Positions 54,588-63,610 are shown, counted from the stretch's first letter. The stretch: 64,000 nucleotides of DNA from an uncultured Pelagibacteraceae bacterium (GCA_902624185.1 CACNWU010000004.1:38068-102067), one strand, 5' to 3'. Made by a program: numbers and translations. Notes: generated by a model from the letters alone, not told the origin.

Positions 54588-55349
54588 ATGAATAAAAAAA
54601 CTATTTGGATAACTGGTGGAAGTACAGGTATCGGCAAGGCATTAGCAATTAAGTTTGCTAGCAAAGGTTGGAATGTTGCAATTTCGGCAAGGAGAGAAAA
54701 TCTTCTTAAAGAAATCTCCAATGATTATGAAAACATTCATAGTTTCCCGTTAGATGTTACTGATAAACTTAAATGTATTCAAGTTTTCGACCAAATTAAA
54801 AATAAATTTCAAAGTGTTGATATATGTTTTTTTTCAACTGGAACATGGAACCCAAAAAAGGAAAAAGATATAGATGTAGAGCAAATAGAAGAGGTTTTCA
54901 AAATTAATTTTTTTGGAACATTAAATAGCATCAAAGCTGTAGAAAAATATTTTAAAGAAAAAAAAGGGGGCATCATTACTATTGTATCTTCTATAGCTGG
55001 ATACAGAGGACTTCCTAATTCAACTGGCTATGGACCATCAAAATCAGCTCTAAATAATTTAGCAGAAAGTTTATATTTTGATTTCAAAAGATCAAATGTA
55101 CGTATTTGCTTAGTATCACCTGGATTTATAAAAACACCAATGACTGATAAGAATGATTTTAAAATGCCTTTTTTAAAAACAACAGAATATGCAGCTGAAC
55201 AAATTTATGACGGTTTGATTAATAAAAATGTTTTTGAGATACATTTTCCAAAATCTTTAACTCTTATACTTAAGATTTTAAGTTTTTTACCAAGTAAAAT
55301 TTATTTTAGCCTAATTGGCAGAATGACTAAGTATCAAAAAAAAAATTAA
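54588..55349 (+). CDS. SDR-family oxidoreductase
   Basis: 253 residues, short-chain dehydrogenase: WITGGSTGIGKALA cofactor loop, catalytic Ser in TIVSSIAGYRG, YGPSKSAL with Tyr and Lys, VSPGFIKTPMT. The tail is hydrophobic (ILKILSFLPSKIYF), as in membrane-associated SDRs. SDR genes of this type commonly accompany the Cfa/DUF1365/DUF3833 group that lies convergent to it, so a lipid-related substrate is likely. The stop shares a TTAA with DUF3833. Confidence 0.85.
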   Translation: MNKKTIWITGGSTGIGKALAIKFASKGWNVAISARRENLLKEISNDYENIHSFPLDVTDKLKCIQVFDQIKNKFQSVDICFFSTGTWNPKKEKDIDVEQIEEVFKINFFGTLNSIKAVEKYFKEKKGGIITIVSSIAGYRGLPNSTGYGPSKSALNNLAESLYFDFKRSNVRICLVSPGFIKTPMTDKNDFKMPFLKTTEYAAEQIYDGLINKNVFEIHFPKSLTLILKILSFLPSKIYFSLIGRMTKYQKKN

Positions 55350-55894
55350 TCTTTTACAAATACAACTGTTAATTCAGCGACTTTGAAACCAAATTTAGTC
55401 ATTGTTGCTCTGTTAATAGCTACTCGATCATCTTGTTTAAATATCCAGTCATCAAAAGTAATTTTCATTTCTTTTCCTTTTACAGGTACCAATAGAACAT
55501 ATTCGAACTTAAATGCTGGTCCATATGAATAACCTTTTGCTTTACCAACAACGTCTCCAGCCGTACCTTCATAATTGTTTTCATCAATTTTTGTAATTTG
55601 CCATTGTCTAGTTTGAATTTCACCATCATCCCAATTAAATTTTTCATCAAGTATCAATTGTTTTCCATTCCATGTTCCATTTAAGTCTGCAGAAAATTGC
55701 CTTGTGACTTTTCCAGATCTATTCTGAAGAACTCCCCAGGCCTTTATATTTCCAGAAAGGTATTCCTCAATGATTAATCTTGGTTCTTTATTTTTAAAAT
55801 CTTCTGGTTTCATAGAATTATTTTTTGAGCAACTTGTAAATAAGATAATAGAAATTATCAATAAAATTGATTTAAAATATTTTATGTCGCGCAT
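55346..55894 (-). CDS. DUF3833 family lipoprotein
   Basis: 182 residues. The N-terminus is a lipoprotein signal with lipobox-like LFTSC before the modified Cys (residue 22). The body contains the DUF3833 landmarks RQFSADLNGTWNG, LDEKFNWDDGEIQTRQW and NRATMTKFGFKVAE. Function unknown, but the family travels with Cfa-like methyltransferases and DUF1365. Twelve bp downstream of the Cfa-like gene. Confidence 0.87.
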   Translation of the reverse strand: MRDIKYFKSILLIISIILFTSCSKNNSMKPEDFKNKEPRLIIEEYLSGNIKAWGVLQNRSGKVTRQFSADLNGTWNGKQLILDEKFNWDDGEIQTRQWQITKIDENNYEGTAGDVVGKAKGYSYGPAFKFEYVLLVPVKGKEMKITFDDWIFKQDDRVAINRATMTKFGFKVAELTVVFVKD

Positions 55895-55906
55895 AATTTT
55901 ATTTCC

Positions 55907-57085
55907 CTATTTGTTCTGAATTGAAAACTGTATTAAATCTATATTTTTTGATTTAAAACCAGCTTCACAATAACAAAGATAAAATTCCCACATTCTTTTG
56001 AATGTTAAATCAAATCCTTGATTTTTGATTTGGTCCCATTTTTTATTGAATTCATTTCTCCATAAGGAAAGAGTATTAGAATAATGATCAGCATATGACT
56101 CGTAAGATTTTATTGTTAAACCATTGTCAGAAACATATTTGTTAATACTATTTTTGTTAGGCAAGAAACCACCTGGAAAGATATATTTTTGAATAAAATC
56201 CTCTTTATTCTTGTATCTATCAAATAACGCATCATCAATTGTAATTGCTTGAATAGCAGCTTTGCCATTTTTTGATAAATTATTTTTAATAGTTGTAAAA
56301 TAGCTCTCTAAATAATTTTGACCTACTGCTTCAATCATTTCAATTGATGCAATTGAATTATATTTATCTTTTAGATCTCTATAATCTTTTATTTCAATAT
56401 TAACTTTTTCATTTAAACCACATCTGTGAATTCTTTCTTTTGCATACTCAAACTGTTTTTTTGAAATTGTTATACAATCAAGTTTTACGTCATATTTTTT
56501 TCCAAGATATTCTGCAAAACCTCCCCAACCACATCCTATTTCTAAAACTTTATCACCACTGCTTGGTTTGATTAAATCTATTAACTTTTGGTATTTATTA
56601 TTTTGTGCATCTGATAAATCTTTATTTGTTTCATCAAAAATAGCACTTGAATATGTGAGAGTCTTATCTAACCAAAGTGAAAAGAATTCATTACCTAAAT
56701 CATAATGTTTAGCTATATTAACTTTACTTCTATTTTTTGTATTTTTAATAAATATATTTTTCAAAAAATTAACAAATGGCAGATCAAGCAAACCTGAAAA
56801 TTTATGAATTTGTTTTATATTTCTCGCAGTAACTTCTATTAAATTGGATAAATTTTTAGTTTCAAATTCATTTTTCATATAGGATTCTGCAAATCCAACG
56901 CTTCCTCCTTTAATTAAATTAAATGTAAAGTTAGGATTTTTTATTATAAGATTAGCTTTCAATTGGTCGTTTGGATTACCAAACTTAAATATTTCTCCAT
57001 TATGATTTACAATTTCTAAATATCCAAATTTAATATTTTCTAAAGTACTAAAAACAATTTTATCTGAAATTTTGTATAAATTCAT
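55907..57085 (-). CDS. Cyclopropane-fatty-acyl-phospholipid synthase-like methyltransferase
   Basis: 392-residue SAM-dependent methyltransferase of the Cfa family, acting on unsaturated phospholipid acyl chains. The SAM loop VLEIGCGWGGFAEYL, HYDLGNEFFSLWLD and KYIFPGGFLPN are clear. Compared with E. coli Cfa, as I recall it, the bicarbonate-site Cys of YSCAYW is Ser147 (TYSSAIF) and the His of LLHTIG is Gln279 (AIQAIT). This suggests a methylase that does not close a cyclopropane, as with UfaM/FufM-type enzymes. In operon with FAD oxidoreductase and DUF1365. Confidence 0.88.
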   Translation of the reverse strand: MNLYKISDKIVFSTLENIKFGYLEIVNHNGEIFKFGNPNDQLKANLIIKNPNFTFNLIKGGSVGFAESYMKNEFETKNLSNLIEVTARNIKQIHKFSGLLDLPFVNFLKNIFIKNTKNRSKVNIAKHYDLGNEFFSLWLDKTLTYSSAIFDETNKDLSDAQNNKYQKLIDLIKPSSGDKVLEIGCGWGGFAEYLGKKYDVKLDCITISKKQFEYAKERIHRCGLNEKVNIEIKDYRDLKDKYNSIASIEMIEAVGQNYLESYFTTIKNNLSKNGKAAIQAITIDDALFDRYKNKEDFIQKYIFPGGFLPNKNSINKYVSDNGLTIKSYESYADHYSNTLSLWRNEFNKKWDQIKNQGFDLTFKRMWEFYLCYCEAGFKSKNIDLIQFSIQNK

Positions 57086-57846
57086 TCACTCTCGAAAGTT
57101 ATATTGTTTTTGATTTTAAGTTTTTTTTTAATGAATTTAATTCCTTTAACCCATAATTTAAACGCTTCAAAATGTATCGCTGAAATTATTTTGAAGGTCA
57201 TTAAAGGGTGTTTTATATAAGATTTAATTAATTCCTTTGTATTAAAGTCAACTCTGTTTCCATTTTGAGATGCGTAAAGTATTTTTTCATTCATTTGATA
57301 TTGGTCGATTATTACAGAAATTTTTTCTCCAGGTTTAAGAAGTTTAAAAAAATATTCACAGTCCATTTCTATGAAAGGAGATACATGAAATTTCTTTGAA
57401 CACCTATGATGATAAAAATTTTTATCATCTTCAATTTTAAATATATAGGTATGTTGCTCACCAAATGTATTTTTTACTTCATATAAAATACATATTAATT
57501 TTTCATTATTATCATAAATATAGAATACGCTTAATGGATTAAAAACATAACCAAGAACTCTTGGGTAGCATAATAATTTAATTTTTATATTTTCAGAAAG
57601 GATATTGTTAGATTTTAAATTCTTTTTAACCCATGATATTAAAGATGTGCCATCTCTATCACCATGATCCTTTTCATAAAAACTTACTAAGTTAAACTTA
57701 TTACACGAAAAAAATTTTATCTTATTGTTTAGATAATTTAATTCAGATAAATCTATCAATAAAGAAAATACACTATATTCAAAAAAATGTGTCTTGGGTT
57801 TAAATCTTTTATGGACTACAGTCCCATTGTAAATTGAACTATTCAT
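57082..57846 (-). CDS. DUF1365 family protein
   Basis: 254 residues. The typical start is SIYNGTVVHKRFKPKTHFFEYSVF (landmark VVHKRFKPK), followed by PRVLGYVFNPLSVFYIYD and HVSPFIEMDCEYFF. Function not established; the family is nearly always found between an FAD-dependent oxidoreductase and a Cfa-like methyltransferase, exactly as here. It overlaps both neighbours, by 8 bp upstream and 4 bp downstream. Confidence 0.92.
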   Translation of the reverse strand: MNSSIYNGTVVHKRFKPKTHFFEYSVFSLLIDLSELNYLNNKIKFFSCNKFNLVSFYEKDHGDRDGTSLISWVKKNLKSNNILSENIKIKLLCYPRVLGYVFNPLSVFYIYDNNEKLICILYEVKNTFGEQHTYIFKIEDDKNFYHHRCSKKFHVSPFIEMDCEYFFKLLKPGEKISVIIDQYQMNEKILYASQNGNRVDFNTKELIKSYIKHPLMTFKIISAIHFEAFKLWVKGIKFIKKKLKIKNNITFESE

Positions 57847-59077
57847 TAAAGTTTTTTAACATTTCAATGGATGATTTTATTCCATCTTCATGAAATCCAT
57901 AACCAAAATAACTTCCACAAAAAAGAATATTTCTTTTATTTTGTAAAGTTTTTAGCTCAACTTGATGATCTAATGCTGATTGATCAAAATAAGGATGAGT
58001 AAATCTCACTTTTTTTAATATCTTAGATTTTTCAATTTCAAAATAAGGGTTTAAAGTTAAAAAAATATTTTCATTACATTTCAAGTTTTGTAATAAATTT
58101 AACCAATAAGTAATAGAATTTTTTTCAACATTATCTTTATCCATTAAAGAATTCCAAGAACTCCATGCGCTTTTATTGTTGGGCATAACCTTTTCATCTG
58201 TATGAATATATGCAAAATTTTCTTTGTAACTAAAATTTGATAAAATCTTTTTTTCATCTTCCGAAGAGTTTTCAATTATTGATAAAGCTTCATCAGCATG
58301 AGTTGCCAATACAACTTTGTCATAATTAAAAATTTCACTTTCACCACCATAATACAAATCTACTCCATTTTTTTTACTTATTATCTTATTTACAGAATAA
58401 TTCTTAAAATGTTCACCGCTTATCTTCGAGATAATTTTTTCTACATATGTTCTGCTTCTATTCGTTACAGTATACCATTGAGGTCTGTCTTTTAATTTAA
58501 ACAATCCATGGTTTTGAAAAAATCTTAAAAAAAATTTTAATGGCATCCTATTCGCCTCGTATGGTGGCATTGACCAAATTGCTGAAACCATAGGTATTAA
58601 ATGAAAATTTATAAACTCTTTAGATAATTTATTTTTAAGTAAGTATTCTCCAAGAGTAATTTTTTCATCAAATTTTTTTATGTTGTCACATTTTTTGTAA
58701 AAACTAATTATATCAAAAAACATTCTTAAAAATTTAAAGTTAAATAAATTTAATTTATTAGAAAAAATACCTCTTAAACCTTTCCCACAATATTCAAAAT
58801 TTGTATTTTTCACTGAAACTGAAAAAGACATGTCACTTTTTTCTATATCAATTTTATTTTCTTGAAAAAAATTAATTAAATTAGGATAAGTTTTAAAATT
58901 GAAAACTATAAAACCTATATCTATTGGTATCTTTTTTGACCCAAAATAAAGATCTATTGTGTGAGAATGTCCTCCAAATCTATCTTCTTTCTCAAAAAGG
59001 TCTACTCTATGTTCTTTTGATAAATAGTATGCTGCACTTAAGCCTGATATACCTGAGCCAACTACAGCGATTTTCAT
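57839..59077 (-). CDS. FAD-dependent oxidoreductase (amine-oxidase fold) of the Cfa cluster
   Basis: 412 residues. IAVVGSGISGLSAAYYLSKEHRVDLFEKEDRFGGHSHTID-type start binds FAD (landmarks VGSGISGLSAAY and GGHSHT). The middle MPLKFFLRFFQNHGLF and WYTVTNRSRTYVEKI, and the end ILFCGSYFGYGFHEDGI, are those of the flavoprotein always paired with DUF1365 and Cfa. It probably oxidises or desaturates a lipid chain. It begins only 6 bp after gcvP, so it may be transcribed with the glycine cleavage genes. Confidence 0.87.
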   Translation of the reverse strand: MKIAVVGSGISGLSAAYYLSKEHRVDLFEKEDRFGGHSHTIDLYFGSKKIPIDIGFIVFNFKTYPNLINFFQENKIDIEKSDMSFSVSVKNTNFEYCGKGLRGIFSNKLNLFNFKFLRMFFDIISFYKKCDNIKKFDEKITLGEYLLKNKLSKEFINFHLIPMVSAIWSMPPYEANRMPLKFFLRFFQNHGLFKLKDRPQWYTVTNRSRTYVEKIISKISGEHFKNYSVNKIISKKNGVDLYYGGESEIFNYDKVVLATHADEALSIIENSSEDEKKILSNFSYKENFAYIHTDEKVMPNNKSAWSSWNSLMDKDNVEKNSITYWLNLLQNLKCNENIFLTLNPYFEIEKSKILKKVRFTHPYFDQSALDHQVELKTLQNKRNILFCGSYFGYGFHEDGIKSSIEMLKNFNE

Positions 59078-59083
59078 TAAATC

Positions 59084-61954
59084 TTAAGCTGCATCTTCTT
59101 TAAACTCATCCATGCTTGGACAAGTACAAAATATATTTTTATCTCCGTATACATTATCTACTCTTGCAACTGGAGGCCAAAATTTGTTAGCTTTCAAAAA
59201 TTTAGCTGGATAAGCAGCTTCTTCTCTTGAATACTTATGTGTCCAATTATCTGAAGCAAGCTCAGTATCAGTGTGAGGTGCGTTTTTAATTGGATTATCT
59301 ATCTTATCAAATTTACCTAACTTAATTTGATCTATCTCTTCTTTAATCTTTATTAAAGTATCACAGAATCTATCTAGTTCTTGTAAGCTTTCACTCTCTG
59401 TTGGCTCTATCATCATAGTACCAGCTACTGGCCATGACATTGTTGGTGCATGAAAACCAAAATCAATTAATCTTTTAGCAATATCTTCTTCAGTTATTCC
59501 AGTTTCTAATTTGATTGTTCTAATATCTATAATACATTCATGAGCAACATTGCCTTTTGAACCCTTATATAAGATTGGAAAATGATCTTTAAGTCTATTG
59601 GCAATATAATTTGCATTAAGGATTGCAACTTGAGTTGCAAGTTTTAATCCTTCAGATCCCATCATTTTTATATACATCCAAGAAATTGACAAAATACTTG
59701 AACTTCCCCAAGGCGCTGCAGAGACGGGGCCTATTCCAGTTGCAGGTCCACAATCTTTTACAACTGGATGGTTAGGCAGATAAACTTGTAAATGTCTTTT
59801 ACATGCGATAGGTCCCATTCCAGGTCCTCCTCCACCATGTGGAATACAGAATGTTTTGTGTAAGTTTATATGACAAACATCTGGACCAAAATTTCCAGGT
59901 TTTGCTATACCAACAAGAGCATTTAAGTTTGCTCCATCCATGTAAACTTGGCCTCCATGCTTATGAATTAAATCACAGATGTCTGATATTTTTTCTTCAA
60001 AGACGCCATGTGTAGACGGATAAGTGACCATTAAAGCTCCAAGATTTTCAGAATGAATTTCTGCTTTCTTCTTTAAATCTTCAAAATCAACATTTCCCTC
60101 CTTATCACAATTAACAACCACAACTTTCATTCCAACCATTTGAGCGCTTGCCGGATTGGTACCATGAGCAGAGCTTGGTATTAAACAAATATTTCTATTA
60201 GCCTCCCCTCTATCTAAATGATATTTTCTAATTACCATTAACCCAGCATATTCACCTTGAGCGCCAGCGTTCGGCTGAAGTGAAACTCCTGAAAAACCAG
60301 TAATTGATCTCAGCCAATTCTTTAGATCTGTGAATAATGTTCTATAACCTTCCATCTGTTCAATGGGAACAAACGGATGAGGCTCAGCTAATTCTCTCCA
60401 TGAAATAGGTATCATTTCTGCTGTAGCATTTAATTTCATAGTGCATGAGCCTAGAGCAATCATAGTTCTGTTAAGAGCTATATCCTTATCCTCTAACTTT
60501 TTAAGATATCTGAGCATTTCTGTTTCAGAATGATATGAATTAAAAACAGGGTGCTCTAAATATTTCGAGGTTCTTAATAAATTTTTTGGTAAATTAGGTA
60601 AACTTACTGTGGGGTCCTCTTTTTTAATTGATTCTGCTGCATTAAAAATTTTTAATAGTTGATTTACTCTATAAACATTCTTCTTCTCATCAAAAGAAAC
60701 TGCAAGCATTTCTGAATTAACTTTTCTAATATTAACTTTTTGAATCAAAGCGTTTTTGAAAATTTGATCGGTTTTTTCCTTTGTAACTATTGTTACAGTA
60801 TCAAAAAAATAATCTGAATATAATTCGTATCCAGATTGTTTTATTTTATCAGCAAAATTTTTTGCTAGTTGAGATACTCTTTCTGATATATTTTTTATTC
60901 CGTCTGGACCATGATAAATAGCATATGCCGCCGATACTATTGCTAATAAAGCTTGGGCAGTACAAATATTACTTGTAGCTTTGTCTCTTCTAATGTGCTG
61001 TTCTCTCGTCTGTAAAGACAATCTGTAAGCCTTATTTCCATGTCTATCCACTGAAACACCAACTATTCTACCTGGCATAGATCTTTTATATTCATCTTTT
61101 GTTGCAAAAAATGCTGCATGAGGTCCTCCATAACCCATGGGAATACCAAACCTTTGGGAGCTACCAACTGCAATATCAGCACCAAGTTCTCTTGGTGTTT
61201 TTAGTTTGGCAAGTGCAAGAAGATCACATGCTAAAATTGCTTTACCATTTTTTTTATGAATTTTACTTATTGCCTCACTAGGATCTTTAATGTCACCTAA
61301 AGTTCCAGGGTACTGTAAAATTCCACAAACAATATCTTCTTTTAACTGCTCTAAAACTTTGTCCTCATTTCCAACAAGAACTTTTAAACCCATAGGCTCT
61401 GCCCTAGTTTTTATAACGTCGATTGTCTGTGGATGACAATTTTCTGATACAAAAACTAAATTGCTATCACTTTTATTAAGTCTATGACTTAAACCCATAG
61501 CCTCTGCTGCTGCCGTGCCCTCGTCTAATAAAGATGCATTAGCAATATCCATTCCTGTAAAGTCAACTATCATTTGTTGAAAGTTTAATAACATTTCCAG
61601 TCTTCCTTGGGCTACCTCTGGCTGATAAGGTGTATAGGAAGTATACCAACCAGGATTTTCTAATATATTTCTTAAAATTACGTATGGCGTATAAGTTCCA
61701 TAATAACCCATGCCAATGAAATTTGAGTAAATTTGATTTTTTTTTGAAATTACTTTTAATTTTCTTAATGCTTCATATTCTGAATTTGACTCACCAATAT
61801 TCAGCTCACCTTTAAAATGTATTTTTTCTGGAACAGTATTATCTATTAAATCATTTAATGATTTGTAATTTAATTTTTTTAACATCTTCGATTGATCGCC
61901 CTCAGAAGGACCAATGTGTCTTTTTAAAAAATCTTTTTGTGAATTGTGTAACAT
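59084..61954 (-). CDS. gcvP: Glycine dehydrogenase (decarboxylating), P-protein
   Basis: PLP enzyme that decarboxylates glycine and passes aminomethyl to lipoyl-GcvH. 956 residues, single-chain form. The N-terminal half has RHIGPSEGDQSKML and YTPYQPEVAQGRLEML; the C-terminal half has the PLP lysine in CHINLHKTFCIPHGGGGPG. Start and gcvH stop overlap by one base. Operon gcvT-gcvH-gcvP under a glycine riboswitch. The lpd gene for the L-protein is not in the window. Confidence 0.98.
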   Translation of the reverse strand: MLHNSQKDFLKRHIGPSEGDQSKMLKKLNYKSLNDLIDNTVPEKIHFKGELNIGESNSEYEALRKLKVISKKNQIYSNFIGMGYYGTYTPYVILRNILENPGWYTSYTPYQPEVAQGRLEMLLNFQQMIVDFTGMDIANASLLDEGTAAAEAMGLSHRLNKSDSNLVFVSENCHPQTIDVIKTRAEPMGLKVLVGNEDKVLEQLKEDIVCGILQYPGTLGDIKDPSEAISKIHKKNGKAILACDLLALAKLKTPRELGADIAVGSSQRFGIPMGYGGPHAAFFATKDEYKRSMPGRIVGVSVDRHGNKAYRLSLQTREQHIRRDKATSNICTAQALLAIVSAAYAIYHGPDGIKNISERVSQLAKNFADKIKQSGYELYSDYFFDTVTIVTKEKTDQIFKNALIQKVNIRKVNSEMLAVSFDEKKNVYRVNQLLKIFNAAESIKKEDPTVSLPNLPKNLLRTSKYLEHPVFNSYHSETEMLRYLKKLEDKDIALNRTMIALGSCTMKLNATAEMIPISWRELAEPHPFVPIEQMEGYRTLFTDLKNWLRSITGFSGVSLQPNAGAQGEYAGLMVIRKYHLDRGEANRNICLIPSSAHGTNPASAQMVGMKVVVVNCDKEGNVDFEDLKKKAEIHSENLGALMVTYPSTHGVFEEKISDICDLIHKHGGQVYMDGANLNALVGIAKPGNFGPDVCHINLHKTFCIPHGGGGPGMGPIACKRHLQVYLPNHPVVKDCGPATGIGPVSAAPWGSSSILSISWMYIKMMGSEGLKLATQVAILNANYIANRLKDHFPILYKGSKGNVAHECIIDIRTIKLETGITEEDIAKRLIDFGFHAPTMSWPVAGTMMIEPTESESLQELDRFCDTLIKIKEEIDQIKLGKFDKIDNPIKNAPHTDTELASDNWTHKYSREEAAYPAKFLKANKFWPPVARVDNVYGDKNIFCTCPSMDEFKEDAA

Positions 61955-62334
61955 TATGACGAGCTCTCCTTTGCAAATTTATCGTAATCTTCCTTATTCA
62001 TCAGTGAATCCATTTCTGATTTATCTTTAACTTTTAATTTAAAAAACCAAGCAGTATTCTCTGGGTCTTGATTTATTTTCGAAGGATCATCTACAATTGC
62101 TTGGTTAGTATCTACTACTTCTCCAGTTACCGGGGTATAAACGTCACTAGCAGCCTTTGTTGATTCTACAACACCCGCTGTTCCATCTTTCTGAACATTA
62201 GAACCTTTTTCAGGTAGTTCTGTAAATACTATATCACCCAACATTTCTGTTGCATGTTTTGTAATACCAATTGTAGCTATTTCACCTTCTAATTTTATCC
62301 ACTCATGTTCTTTCGAATATTTCACGTCACTCAT
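61954..62334 (-). CDS. gcvH: Glycine cleavage system H protein
   Basis: Lipoyl carrier of the glycine cleavage complex. 126 residues. The lipoylated lysine is in [14 protein letters not shown] (K60), and [13 protein letters not shown] opens the domain. It overlaps gcvT by 4 bp and gcvP by 1 bp, so the three are translationally linked. Confidence 0.98.
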   Translation of the reverse strand: MSDVKYSKEHEWIKLEGEIATIGITKHATEMLGDIVFTELPEKGSNVQKDGTAGVVESTKAASDVYTPVTGEVVDTNQAIVDDPSKINQDPENTAWFFKLKVKDKSEMDSLMNKEDYDKFAKESSS

Positions 62335-63437
62335 TTATTTACTCCTTTCACATAGCTTTTTTTATAAAACGGTAATCCGCATATATTTGCTGGATGTTTT
62401 TTTCCCCTTACCTCTAAGAAAACTTTTGTATTTTTTTTTGAAAATTCTTTTTCTACATAACCCATAGCAACTGGCCCATTAACACTTGGTCCAAATGTTC
62501 CACTAGTTATTTCTCCAATTTGTAAGTCTGATTGATTAAATATTTTAGTTTTTTCTCTCGCTATTAATCTTCCTTCGGGTCTTATACCAACTCTTATTTT
62601 ATTTACACCATCATTTAATTGTTTAATAATTATATCTGAACCAATAAAATTTCCTTTTTGCATTCTTTCTTTTGAAATTGCCCATTTTAAATTTGCCTCA
62701 ACTGGAGTCTTATCTTTATCAAGTTCGTGGCCATAGAGACATAGGCCTGCTTCTAATCTTAAGGTGTCTCTTGCACCTAAACCAATTAATTTTGCGCCTT
62801 TTCCTATTAATTCTTTTGTAAAGGCTTCAGCCAGCTCGTTACTGATCGATACTTCAAATCCATCCTCCCCTGTATAACCTGATCGAGTAATATAAATTTT
62901 TTCTTCTTTATAAATAAACCATTTTCCAGACATAAAATTTAGGTTTTTTACTTCACTTATAATTTCATTCAATATTTGGACTGATTTAGGTCCTTGTATT
63001 GCAATTAAAGATCTTTTTTCATCTAACACCATTCTATATTTATTATTTAATAATTTACTTAAAATTTTGAAATCATTATCTTTACACGCTGCATTTAATA
63101 TAATTAAAAATCCTTTTTCAATTTTGGTTATAATTAAATCATCATAAATACCAGCCTCATCATTCATCAAAAAACTATATTTAGAATGATTAATCTTTAA
63201 GTCTCTAAGGTTTAAAGGAAAAATTTTTTCTAAGTCCATTATCAAATCATTATTTCCATAAATAAATAACTGACCCATGTGGGAAACATCAAATATACCA
63301 GAATGACTCCTTGTAAACTTATGTTCTTCCACTATTCCATAAGGGTACTGAATAGGCATATGATAGCCTGCAAATTCAACGAACTTTGCATTGTTGTCTT
63401 GATGTAATTTGAACAAAGATGTTTTTTTTATTTCCAT
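62331..63437 (-). CDS. gcvT: Aminomethyltransferase, T-protein
   Basis: Transfers the C1 unit of aminomethyl-GcvH to THF, giving 5,10-methylene-THF and ammonia. 368 residues. [18 protein letters not shown] at the N-terminus, FDVSHMGQ, the folate region [11 protein letters not shown] and [21 protein letters not shown] are all clear. The ATG at 63437 is the 3' end of a 12-bp inverted repeat whose partner lies in the riboswitch, so initiation here is probably the controlled step. Confidence 0.97.
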   Translation of the reverse strand: MEIKKTSLFKLHQDNNAKFVEFAGYHMPIQYPYGIVEEHKFTRSHSGIFDVSHMGQLFIYGNNDLIMDLEKIFPLNLRDLKINHSKYSFLMNDEAGIYDDLIITKIEKGFLIILNAACKDNDFKILSKLLNNKYRMVLDEKRSLIAIQGPKSVQILNEIISEVKNLNFMSGKWFIYKEEKIYITRSGYTGEDGFEVSISNELAEAFTKELIGKGAKLIGLGARDTLRLEAGLCLYGHELDKDKTPVEANLKWAISKERMQKGNFIGSDIIIKQLNDGVNKIRVGIRPEGRLIAREKTKIFNQSDLQIGEITSGTFGPSVNGPVAMGYVEKEFSKKNTKVFLEVRGKKHPANICGLPFYKKSYVKGVNK

Positions 63438-63522
63438 ATTAACTCTTAATAACCCATCTGTATATTTGCCTGAGAGTTTTGCTCCTTCGGCGAGAATTTA
63501 ATCTCTTTCCAGAGTTAATATG
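63435..63522 (-). promoter_or_regulatory. Expression platform: 12-bp anti-start helix competing with aptamer II P1
   Basis: The 12 bases at 63435-63446 and at 63511-63522 are perfect reverse complements. On the mRNA the 3' arm is AGAGUUAAUAUG, whose last three bases are the gcvT start codon. The 5' arm CAUAUUAACUCU shares its UCU (63511-63513) with the P1 of aptamer II (63510-63513 with 63457-63460). The two helices exclude each other: glycine-bound P1 frees the start codon, the ligand-free state hides it. That predicts a translational ON switch. The pairing is seen; the mechanism is inferred. Confidence 0.75.
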
Positions 63523-63610
63523 TTACGGTCCTTTTGCCTGAGAGATTCCTGGGCGGTTGCTCCTTCGGCGAGATTAGCTAATATAATTCAAGCAAATCTT
63601 CTCTCCCGTA
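63447..63610 (-). promoter_or_regulatory. Tandem glycine riboswitch upstream of gcvT
   Basis: Two aptamers in a row on the minus strand. Each has the conserved CGCCGAAGGAGCAA core, followed by CTCTCAGGCA. Aptamer I (about 63523-63610) is closed by TACGG/CCGTA. Aptamer II (about 63457-63514) has a P1 of TCTG/CAGA. This fits the known class of cooperative tandem glycine switches that control gcv operons; glycine riboswitches are known in SAR11. It occupies most of the 334-bp gap between gcvT and the next gene; the rest (to 63771) holds no ORF I can support. Confidence 0.93.
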
